Assembly: GCA_964486825.1 (NCBI GenBank)
Contig: CAZAQS010000071.1
Span: 1-20,033, forward strand
Source of the DNA: CAZAQS01 sp964486825
Lineage (GTDB): Bacteria > Chloroflexota > Anaerolineae > Anaerolineales > UBA4823
Length of the DNA: 20,033 bases
Reading direction: 5' to 3'
Under the pieces are notes generated by a model that was not told where the DNA came from, did not search any database, and saw nothing but the letters and a program-made list of their open reading frames with translations. Position numbers and translations under genes: made by a program. Of the stretch, positions 8,540 through 14,612 are shown piece after piece. How positions within the stretch are numbered: the stretch's first letter is position 1; the number at the start of each line of letters is the position of its first letter.

Positions 8540-8677
8540 CGCATGGGGATCCAAGCCGGCATGCGAACTGCCCTGGTGCTGACGGGAGTAACTTCACGCT
8601 CCGATTTGGAGTCATCGGGTGGCTAGCCGGACCTGGCGCTTAACGACCTGAGGGAGCTCCGATTACATAACAAGTAG
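8540..8677 (+). pseudogene. Fossil C-terminus of a HAD-IIA (NagD-type) phosphatase
   Basis: Downstream of the symporter stop, and in the same frame, the sequence reads MGIQAGMRTALVLTGVTSR, then SDLESSGG, a TAG stop (8624-8626), PDLALNDLRELRLHNK and a TAG at 8675. This matches the C-terminal end of HAD superfamily IIA hydrolases (NagD/phosphoglycolate phosphatase type), where AGMxTxLVLTGVT is followed by a QPDL segment. The in-frame TAG sits where family members usually have Gln, so a single CAG-to-TAG change would explain it. The catalytic core (DxDGT and the GDR segment) is absent, so it cannot work. The most likely history is deletion of the rest of a neighbouring gene, with the junction at or before the symporter tail. 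Confidence 0.65.
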
Positions 8678-8780
8678 GCATTTCTGGAGGTTTCTAGAGG
8701 ACACCTACAATCGATCCCGACCAACAGGATGTATAACCTCGTCTCCGAACCGGCGATATGAAGTAAAGCAGGAGGTCCCG

Positions 8781-9704
8781 ATGCATGAGATCGTGAAAAA
8801 GGAAAGCTTTCGGATACTGGTCAATCATTCGAGCGCGTTCGCATTCGCGAAAACAGTATTGACCGAGAGCTACTCCGAATGCGTCCCAGGCTATGAAAAC
8901 GAGATGTACCAGCTGATGGACCAGGCCTTCAATCGCCTGGCATCCGCTAAAGATGACGAAGAGCAATTCAACGGAGCGCTTTCCTACCTGGTAAAGAGCC
9001 TCTTCCGGAAGGATGAGCCACAGTTCTGGTTCAACCAGATATACAACCGGTACAAACGAGAATTCAAGCCCCAGCGGCGTTATTCAAATCTACAACCCTG
9101 GCTGGTGGGAAAGAAAGTATTCGACCTGGGCTGCGGTGACGGGTTAACCTCAGCCGTCCTTTCCCAAAATGGCTACCAGGTCTACCTGACAGACGTCCTG
9201 GATTACAGGGCGCCTGAGGCCAGGCATTTCCCATTTGTGCGTATGCATAACCCACGAGCCATTCCTTTCCCCAACGAAAAGTTCGACACGGGCATCGTCC
9301 TGGCGGTCTTGCACCATATGCAGGAAGAAGACTTGTTACCGGTCCTGTCCAACCTGCATTCTTCTTGCGGCCGATTGATCATCGAGGAAGATAGCTACCT
9401 GGTACCGGATTCAGTGAAGCCAGAATTGGATCAAATTCTGCTCAGGGATGAGCACCTGCGAGAGTATATGAAGCTGGCGACCGAGGATCAGCTCCGTTAC
9501 CTGATGTTCGTGGACTTCTTCGCAAACGCCATCACGCAAGGCATCCTTGAAATGGGCATGCCCTTCAATTTCCGCACTGTCGAGGAATGGCAGCAGCTAT
9601 TCGAGCAACAGGGATTCCAGGTGGTGGAAACGCGCTTGCTGGGATTCCAGGAGGGTTTTTTCAATCGCTCCTGCCATATCTGGTTCATTCTGGATGCATG
9701 CTGA
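8781..9704 (+). CDS. Class I SAM-dependent methyltransferase
   Basis: The product is 307 aa. SAM-binding motif I is VFDLGCGDG at residues 113-121. An acidic residue follows at the end of strand 2 (VYLTDV), then PFPNEKFDTGIVLAVLHHM (motifs II/III) and a later beta-strand with SCGRLIIEEDSYL. This is the Methyltransf_11-like Rossmann fold. The first ~100 residues are helical and charged and match no domain I recognise. The C-terminal FRTVEEWQQLFEQQGFQVVETRLLGF is typical of small-molecule methyltransferases. The ATG has a strong Shine-Dalgarno (aggagg, about 5 nt before). The substrate is unknown. The DUF2203 gene follows 44 bp downstream on the same strand, and the HAD-IIA fossil lies upstream. 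Confidence 0.85.
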   Translation: MHEIVKKESFRILVNHSSAFAFAKTVLTESYSECVPGYENEMYQLMDQAFNRLASAKDDEEQFNGALSYLVKSLFRKDEPQFWFNQIYNRYKREFKPQRRYSNLQPWLVGKKVFDLGCGDGLTSAVLSQNGYQVYLTDVLDYRAPEARHFPFVRMHNPRAIPFPNEKFDTGIVLAVLHHMQEEDLLPVLSNLHSSCGRLIIEEDSYLVPDSVKPELDQILLRDEHLREYMKLATEDQLRYLMFVDFFANAITQGILEMGMPFNFRTVEEWQQLFEQQGFQVVETRLLGFQEGFFNRSCHIWFILDAC

Positions 9705-9726
9705 CTGGCAAAAATCGAAGTATAAT
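9699..9726 (+). promoter_or_regulatory. Possible promoter for the DUF2203 gene
   Basis: A perfect TATAAT at 9721-9726 stands 16 bp from a weak -35 (TGCTGA, 9699-9704) that overlaps the methyltransferase stop. Transcription would start near 9733, giving a very short leader with the ggagag ribosome-binding site. Confidence 0.35.
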
Positions 9727-9748
9727 CCTCTCACTTTTTGGAGAGATA

Positions 9749-10123
9749 ATGGCAAAGTATTTCACAGTTGAAGAAGCCAACCAGGTTGTACAAATTATCC
9801 GACCCTTAATGAAGCAGCTCTTGGAGCTAAGGCGGTCTATCCAGGCCAAGCAACCCGAGGCCTGGCCAGCTCTAGAGAAGGCTGCCGGGAATGGGGGTAA
9901 TAAAGTTACCAGCCAAATCGCTTTGGAGTTCATGAAGTTGGAAAGCATTGTGCATGCGATCCAAGGCACAGGCGCTGTGGTGAAAGATTTGAATGCGGGC
10001 CTGGTGGATTTCTTGACGATACGGGATGGCCGGGAGGTGTATTTGTGCTGGCAATATGGGGAAGAGGAGATCCAGTACTGGCACGATATCGAAACCGGCT
10101 TTTCCGGAAGACAACCACTGTAA
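9749..10123 (+). CDS. DUF2203 family protein
   Basis: This small soluble protein of 124 aa matches the DUF2203 family as I know it: an N-terminal YFTVEEANQVVQIIRPLMKQ helix-rich segment, a GTGAVVKDLNAGLVDF middle and a REVYLCWQYGEEEIQYWH C-terminal strand region. No enzymatic motif is visible and the family has no assigned function. I chose the ATG at 9749 because it follows gagag at good spacing and starts exactly at the conserved AKYFTVEEAN. The frame is open further upstream, to about 9587, but that part only overlaps the preceding methyltransferase in another frame. The gene ends 13 bp before the convergent methyltransferase at 10137. Confidence 0.8.
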   Translation: MAKYFTVEEANQVVQIIRPLMKQLLELRRSIQAKQPEAWPALEKAAGNGGNKVTSQIALEFMKLESIVHAIQGTGAVVKDLNAGLVDFLTIRDGREVYLCWQYGEEEIQYWHDIETGFSGRQPL

Positions 10124-10136
10124 GACTTTGAAGGTT

Positions 10137-10868
10137 TTATCGTTGCGAGCGCAAGCGGGAAATTTTTCCGATCTCCCTGACGATCAATTCCTTGTCCTTG
10201 GAGGGGGAGCGCCACAAATCTTCTACCCGGCCTGCAACCTGGTCCTCCAGAATGGCGTCATCCCAGTCGTCATCCAGGTAAGCTCGTAAATCTTCGAGCG
10301 TGGCGGCATAGGTATTGAAGGTGAACGTGCCGCTTTTTTCAACAACAAATAAGCCTCGTTCCACCACAGCCTGAACGGCCTGATCTGCCTGGATATATTC
10401 GATATATTCGTCAGCTTCCTTTAACCAACCTGCCAGGTAATAGCGGTCGTCCACGCGCACCTCGAGCGGCGGCGGCTGCCCGGAAGGATGGACATCGAGA
10501 AGGAAACCACCAGGAGCCAGCAGGCGGTGAATTACTTCCAGAGCATGAACCATGCTCTCCGCTTTTATTCATCACAAGGACCAGGATAACAGAACTGCAT
10601 CGTAGAGAACTTCAGTCGAATAGGTTTCGATACTGGTAGCCTCGTATTGAACCACGTGGCGCAGTTCTTCAGGAAGCGCGGCAATAGCTTCAGCGATATC
10701 ATCCGGGTCGGGATCAATGGCGTGAACGGATGCAGCGAAGGGAGCGTATAACTTCGTAACCCTACCGTCTCCGCAGCCAACCTCCAGCACTCGCTTGCCT
10801 GCAAACCTGTCCGCAAACTGGGACAGAGCCTGTATCTCACTGTTCTCTGGATCGATGCGGATATTCAA
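10137..10868 (-). CDS. SAM-dependent methyltransferase with two adjacent in-frame TGA codons (candidate Sec-Sec selenoprotein, or broken gene)
   Basis: One continuous minus-strand frame of 244 codons encodes a class I methyltransferase. Motif I is VLEVGCGDG (about residues 29-37), followed by HAIDPDPDDIAEA, DAVLLSWSL, then HRLLAPGGFLLDVHPSG and a C-terminal half to residue 243. Codons 99-100 (10574-10569) are TGA TGA. There is no frameshift: the downstream half continues in the same frame, exactly 105 codons from the start. A hairpin at 10540-10558 sits at SECIS-like distance. Reading: either both TGAs are decoded as selenocysteine, or the gene carries tandem nonsense codons. TGA is a normal stop elsewhere here (9702-9704, 15828-15830), so decoding would need local signals and selA/B/C/D, none of which is in the window. 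The start is TTG at 10868, supported by a strong ggaggagag 7-8 nt upstream. It lies 32 bp after the response regulator, probably co-transcribed. Confidence 0.75.
10540..10558 (-). promoter_or_regulatory. SECIS-like hairpin just downstream of the tandem TGA
   Basis: On the coding (minus) strand, AGAGCATG (10558-10551) and CATGCTCT (10547-10540) form a perfect 8-bp stem with loop GTT; with one pair opened the loop is GGTTC. The loop's GGU starts 17 nt after the second TGA and 20 nt after the first. Known bacterial SECIS elements lie right after the UGA and have a short stem with a G/GU-containing apical loop about 16-37 nt away. The bulged U of the E. coli fdhF element is not evident. Coincidental palindrome is the alternative. 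Confidence 0.45.
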
Positions 10869-10900
10869 TTTCGTCTCTCCTCCAGGATGGAGCGTGGTAC

Positions 10901-11557
10901 TTACCCAGGGACTTCTACCAAACCCAGGCGCATGGCTGCCAAAACAGCTTGAGCGCGGTTGGGCTGTCCCAGCTTCTCGAGGATATGCTTTGCGTGACTG
11001 CGCACAGTTTCTTCGCTGACATGCAGCTGTTCAGCCACCTGCCGATAGGTCAGGGGAGTTGACAGCCAATGCAAGACTTCCAGCTCGCGCGGAGTTAGCT
11101 GTGAATAGAGACCTGGCCTGGGCAATCCGCCCATGCGGTCCAGGACCATGCGGGCAACCACCGGATGCAGGTAGGCCTCCCCGCTGGCCACAGCCCGGAT
11201 AGCCTGCTTCAGTTCTTGAGGATCGATATCTTTTAACACGTAGCCATCCACTCCGGCCGCGAGCAGATCGTATACTCCAGAATCCAACTCTGCACCGGTC
11301 AGGATCAGCACTTTTAGCCCGGGCATCAAGGCTCGTAGTGCGACAGCGGTTTCGTGTCCATCCATGCCGGGCATCTTCCGGTCAAGCAAAACCAGGTCTG
11401 GGCGTAGCTTCTGGGCCAGCTCCAGGGCCTGGCGCCCATCCCCGGCCTCACCCACGACTTCGAAGCTGGCTTCCAGGCGCAACACCATGGCCAGCCCTTT
11501 GCGGACCACGGCGTGATCGTCTACGATCAATATCCGGATGCTACCGTTACCCGCCAT
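10901..11557 (-). CDS. NarL/LuxR-type response regulator
   Basis: The product is 218 aa. The receiver domain (residues 6-125) has the acidic pair D13-D14, phospho-acceptor D59 (LVLLDRKMPGMDG), a conserved Thr in LILTGAE and Lys in GYVLKD. The C-terminal LuxR/GerE helix-turn-helix (about 150-212: QLTPRELEVLHWLSTPLTYRQVAEQLHVSEETVRSHAKHILEKL) binds DNA. I chose the ATG at 11557 because it directly precedes the first receiver strand (SIRILIVDDH). It overlaps the 3' end of the kinase gene by 11 nt (ATGGCGGGTAA), the mark of translational coupling. The open frame upstream to 11635 only overlaps the kinase. It is the cognate partner of the sensor kinase and the likely regulator of the divergent sulfur operon. 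Confidence 0.92.
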   Translation of the reverse strand: MAGNGSIRILIVDDHAVVRKGLAMVLRLEASFEVVGEAGDGRQALELAQKLRPDLVLLDRKMPGMDGHETAVALRALMPGLKVLILTGAELDSGVYDLLAAGVDGYVLKDIDPQELKQAIRAVASGEAYLHPVVARMVLDRMGGLPRPGLYSQLTPRELEVLHWLSTPLTYRQVAEQLHVSEETVRSHAKHILEKLGQPNRAQAVLAAMRLGLVEVPG

Positions 11558-13322
11558 GCTTAGACCCTTGGACCGGCAAGCTGACCAGGATAAAGGCGCC
11601 CTGTTCAGGCTCGCTCCAAATCTCGCTGTCGCCACCCAATTCGCGCACCCGTTCCTGGATTCCGTGCAAGCCGAAACGCTCCCGGTCTCGCTGGCGTGAC
11701 AGAACAGCCTCAGGATCGAAGCCTCGCCCGTAATCGCGCACTTTCATATGCACTGCGGATGAATCGATTGCCAGGCACAAACGGGCGGAGGAAGCTGCGG
11801 AGTGATGGACGGTGTTCGAGAGGGCCTCCTGAGCTACCCGGTAAAGGGCCCGTTTGACGGCGGGTGAAAGACGGCTGAAGTCCCCATTAATCGTGAAAAT
11901 CAGCTCGAAGGGTTGAGGCCGAGAGCAACGGGAGACATAAGAGCTAAGATCAGCTTTGAAGCGCTCCAGGTCGAGCTCGGAGGGCCACAGGTCATAGATC
12001 GAGCTGCGAACCTGATCGCGCACATCACTGGCCAGGTCGCGCAGGTCCAAGAGCTCGCTACGCACTTCAGGCGCTTTATCTGGAAGCATTTCCGTACAAG
12101 CGTCCAGCGAAAAGACGATCCCAAACAAAGACTGGGCGACCGTATCGTGAATGTCGCGCGCAATGCGGTTCCGCTCCTGCTCCACTGCCAGGCGGCGGGT
12201 GCGGTCGATGCAAACCATGGTCGTGCCCAGAGCGACTGCAGCCTGGCTCGATACGACATTCAGCATCAGCTGCTGGTGATGAGATAGGGAAGGCTCCGGA
12301 CTATCTACTTCGACCAGCAGGACTCCAACCGGGCGCTCGCGCAAGGTGAAAGGAAGGCAGAGCCATGAATGGCCGGACAACCAGAAGTTTAAACGCTCAT
12401 CATAAGCTAAGAGCTCACCTGCGGAGAAGAAACACGGTTCCTGGTTCAAGAGCGCCTGTACCAACGGGCCACTTTCGAGCTCTAGGGGTAGGGAGGTCAG
12501 CGGCGCGGAATGGGTTTGCGCTCGTCCCTCACTGGGAGAGGCGCTCCAATCCCCCAAGGCCTGAGTGACCGGATCAACCAGGCCAACCACAGCCCGTGAG
12601 AACCCTAATTCGCGTATCACCGCATCCAGGACGCGTTGCTGGACAGTCCAGATATCCGGCGCGGCCTGCAACAGTACGGTCATCTCATGGATGATTTTCA
12701 ACTGGTGGTTGGCCTTCGCCAGCTCCTGGTTCTGTTGGGCCAGGTGATCGCGAGTTCCGGTCAACTCATGGCTGGCTGAGCGCAAGCGTTCAAGAAGGGC
12801 CGAGGGATAGGCGACCAGGAACGGCATCAGCCAAATCCCAGCCACCTGAGAAAAGAGCTGGCTAGGATTGACCGGGCCGGATGGGACAAGCTGGTTCGAA
12901 TAGGTTAATGCCAGCCAAAATAAGGGCGTAAAGGCGAGCGTAACCGCCAGCGCACCTTTGTACTGAAAGAAAAAAGCTCCAGCCAACAATGGGCTCAAAG
13001 CGTACAGGTAAAAGGGACTGCCGGAGCCCCCGCTGACTGCCAGCAATCCAGCAGAAAAGAGCAGGTCGATCCCGAGGAGGAGGGGCTGTTTGAGAAGGCG
13101 CCGGTTTAAGGGACGGTGAAAGAGCGTGATTAGCAGGGCATTGGCTGCGGCTACTCCAAGCACCCAAGCGAGGTCAAAGACGGCCTCGTATTCTGAAGGA
13201 TGTAAGACCAGCCAAAGGGCCGGGATAAGGCTTGCCCAACGGTAACTCACCAGGAACAGGAAAATCCGATGAGACTGCCCGGGAGCGTAGGGTTCTATTT
13301 TTTGGGCGATAGCAGCCAGCAT
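11547..13322 (-). CDS. Membrane sensor histidine kinase with GAF and HisKA_3 domains
   Basis: The product is 591 aa. About six hydrophobic segments between residues 18 and 178 form a membrane sensor region without a large external loop. A short coiled coil follows (HELTGTRDHLAQQNQELAKANHQLK), then a GAF-like domain (about 215-365). The HisKA_3 dimerisation box has phospho-acceptor H392 in RDIHDTVAQSLFGI. The HATPase_c domain has its N box in RVAQEALSNTVHHS, G1 in DYGRGFD and G2 in RFGLHGIQERV. This is the NarX/DegS-type kinase that pairs with NarL regulators. The signal is unknown: the GAF domain has few Cys (CFF, WLCLPF), and I cannot tell whether it binds a cofactor. The ATG at 13322 faces the divergent operon across a 187-bp regulatory region. 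The stop overlaps the response regulator start. Confidence 0.92.
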   Translation of the reverse strand: MLAAIAQKIEPYAPGQSHRIFLFLVSYRWASLIPALWLVLHPSEYEAVFDLAWVLGVAAANALLITLFHRPLNRRLLKQPLLLGIDLLFSAGLLAVSGGSGSPFYLYALSPLLAGAFFFQYKGALAVTLAFTPLFWLALTYSNQLVPSGPVNPSQLFSQVAGIWLMPFLVAYPSALLERLRSASHELTGTRDHLAQQNQELAKANHQLKIIHEMTVLLQAAPDIWTVQQRVLDAVIRELGFSRAVVGLVDPVTQALGDWSASPSEGRAQTHSAPLTSLPLELESGPLVQALLNQEPCFFSAGELLAYDERLNFWLSGHSWLCLPFTLRERPVGVLLVEVDSPEPSLSHHQQLMLNVVSSQAAVALGTTMVCIDRTRRLAVEQERNRIARDIHDTVAQSLFGIVFSLDACTEMLPDKAPEVRSELLDLRDLASDVRDQVRSSIYDLWPSELDLERFKADLSSYVSRCSRPQPFELIFTINGDFSRLSPAVKRALYRVAQEALSNTVHHSAASSARLCLAIDSSAVHMKVRDYGRGFDPEAVLSRQRDRERFGLHGIQERVRELGGDSEIWSEPEQGAFILVSLPVQGSKHGG

Positions 13323-13362
13323 TCCAATTAGTCCCCACTAAAATGTTAGACGAAACAGACAA

Positions 13363-13371
13363 AGTATAGCA
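13363..13371 (-). promoter_or_regulatory. Extended -10 promoter for the sensor kinase gene
   Basis: Read on the minus strand, TGC TATACT is a good extended -10 (TGn plus TATACT at 13368-13363), about 40 bp before the kinase ATG. No clear -35 exists. One copy of the tcccctgag box (13377-13385) falls within the spacer, which would suit autoregulation. Confidence 0.5.
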
Positions 13372-13376
13372 TAAAA

Positions 13377-13454
13377 TCCCCTGAGATATGGTTTCTTGCC
13401 CGTGGGGTACATAAAAATCCCCTGAGGGGGTTATTTTTTATCCCCCCCAGGGGT
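13377..13454. promoter_or_regulatory. Three C4/G4-type boxes between kinase and sulfur operon: candidate regulator sites
   Basis: Box 1 is tcccctgag (13377-13385). Box 2 is tcccctgaggggg (13418-13430), a CCCC-TGA-GGGG palindrome. Box 3 is tcccccccaggggtga (13441-13456), with CCCC-A-GGGG. Boxes 1 and 2 start 41 bp apart (about four helical turns) and boxes 2 and 3 start 23 bp apart (about two turns). Box 3 ends at the -35 of the operon promoter, a classical activator position; box 1 is inside the kinase promoter. Binding by the adjacent response regulator is an inference. Confidence 0.5.
13411..13441. other. Hairpin with A/T flanks between divergent promoters
   Basis: The run ataaaaa, tcccc, tga, ggggg, ttattttttat is a near-perfect inverted repeat. 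It resembles a bidirectional Rho-independent terminator, but no gene ends here, so an operator or insulator role is more plausible. It contains box 2. Confidence 0.4.
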
Positions 13455-13455
13455 G

Positions 13456-13484
13456 ATGACCTTTAGCTTTACCTACCGTAAAAT
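13456..13484 (+). promoter_or_regulatory. Candidate promoter of the DUF2270/sulfur operon
   Basis: ATGACC (13456-13461; 4/6 match to TTGACA) is spaced 17 bp from TAAAAT (13479-13484). The predicted start near 13491 gives a short leader containing the ggggaaggaatagg ribosome-binding region. The poor -35 with an adjacent upstream box fits an activator-dependent promoter. Confidence 0.45.
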
Positions 13485-13509
13485 CTTTACCTAATGGGGA
13501 AGGAATAGG

Positions 13510-14598
13510 ATGTCTTCGAATTCAACGCAAGCACAGGTTAATACCTACGAGGGAGTTGGGAGCCGGAAGGAGGAAGCCTCACAGACCGAACCGGTCTGGA
13601 CATACAGGGGGTATAGCCTGCGTTCCTCCGAATTTACATCTGCGATGGTACATATGTACCGGGGTGAAATCAGCCGCTCGAATGCATGGCGCCAGAGGCT
13701 GGATGCCACTACCAACTGGGCCGTCGTCACAACTGGCGCTACGATCACGATCGCGTTCAACCTGTCGATGGGCCATCACAGCGTGATTTTTCTCAACATG
13801 CTGTTGGTGACGCTATTTCTCTATATCGAGTCCCGCCGTTACCTGTATTACGAGCTGTGGAGCTCAAGGATCCGCTTGATGGAAACCGACTTCTTCGCGG
13901 CGATGCTCGTGCCACCCTTCAAGCCGGCGGCCGATTGGGCGGAGGGCCTGGCGGATAACCTGCTGCACCCGCATTTCCCAATCTCCATGTGGGAGGGGTT
14001 CGGGCGGCGATTCAGGAGAAATTATATGTGGATCTATATCATCCTGGCACTGGCCTGGCTGATCCGCGTGGGCGTCCTGCCGGAGCCGGTAAGCAGCCTG
14101 GGTGAATTCGTGCAGAGGGCGTCCATCGGCGGCATCCCCGGCTGGGCGGTGATGGGAGCAGGCTTCGGCTTGATCGGCCTGCTGATGCTGGTTGGCCTGG
14201 CAACCATCGGCATGCACAAGACCACCGGGGAAGTGCTTCCGAACTTCATGCACGGCGCCAGCGAGGGAGTGGGAGCCAATGCAAGCGGGGTGAGAGCCTG
14301 GTTCCGGCATAGCAGCCAGCGTCCCAAGCTAATGGCGCATATCGTGACAGACCAGGAAGAGGCCGTCGCCGGACGAATTTTGAGTGATATGCGGCGCGGG
14401 GTCACGTCGGTTAAAGGTACAGGGATGTATTCTGGCGCGGCGCACACCGTGCTGCTGTGCGCTTTGACCAATACAGAGGTCAACCAGTTAAAAAAGGTGG
14501 TGCTCTCGGAAGACCCTAAAGCCTTCGTGATCGTCTCGCCCGTATTCGAAATCCTGGGAAATGGCTTCAGCCCATTATCACAGGGAAATGAGAAATAG
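13510..14598 (+). CDS. DUF2270 membrane protein fused to a DUF2179-like C-terminal domain
   Basis: The product is 362 aa. A soluble, polar N-terminus (1-60) is followed by the DUF2270-type region (EFTSAMVHMYRGEISRSNAWRQRLDATTNWAVVTTG). There are about four membrane segments, near residues 68-85, 92-108, 165-185 and 208-235. The C-terminal segment, about 272-352, reads ILSDMRRGVTSVKGTGMYSG, then VLLCALTNTEVNQLKKVVLS and DPKAFVIVSPVFEILGNGF. That is the pattern of the DUF2179 ligand-binding-like domain found at the end of YitT-type membrane proteins. Function is unknown; a small-molecule-gated membrane protein or sensor is a guess. It is first in the operon, divergent from the kinase, and 14 bp before the rhodanese-dioxygenase gene, which ties it to sulfur metabolism by position. 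Confidence 0.75.
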   Translation: MSSNSTQAQVNTYEGVGSRKEEASQTEPVWTYRGYSLRSSEFTSAMVHMYRGEISRSNAWRQRLDATTNWAVVTTGATITIAFNLSMGHHSVIFLNMLLVTLFLYIESRRYLYYELWSSRIRLMETDFFAAMLVPPFKPAADWAEGLADNLLHPHFPISMWEGFGRRFRRNYMWIYIILALAWLIRVGVLPEPVSSLGEFVQRASIGGIPGWAVMGAGFGLIGLLMLVGLATIGMHKTTGEVLPNFMHGASEGVGANASGVRAWFRHSSQRPKLMAHIVTDQEEAVAGRILSDMRRGVTSVKGTGMYSGAAHTVLLCALTNTEVNQLKKVVLSEDPKAFVIVSPVFEILGNGFSPLSQGNEK

Positions 14599-14612
14599 AT
14601 GGAGAGGGACTA

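Noticed and set aside
9587..9748. Upstream extension of the DUF2203 protein
   Set aside because: It is antisense-free shadow of the preceding methyltransferase; the family N-terminus begins at 9749.
10569..10574. Frameshift as the cause of the split methyltransferase
   Set aside because: The two halves are in the same frame (315 nt, 105 codons apart), so no indel is needed; only the two TGA codons separate them.
11558..11635. Upstream extension of the response regulator
   Set aside because: These 26 codons only overlap the kinase 3' end and precede the receiver domain; the ATG at 11557 gives a normal start and an 11-nt coupling overlap.
11900..12568. Several open frames of 67-124 codons inside the kinase gene
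   Set aside because: They are shadows of the GC-rich kinase gene in other frames, with no ribosome-binding sites or recognisable domains.
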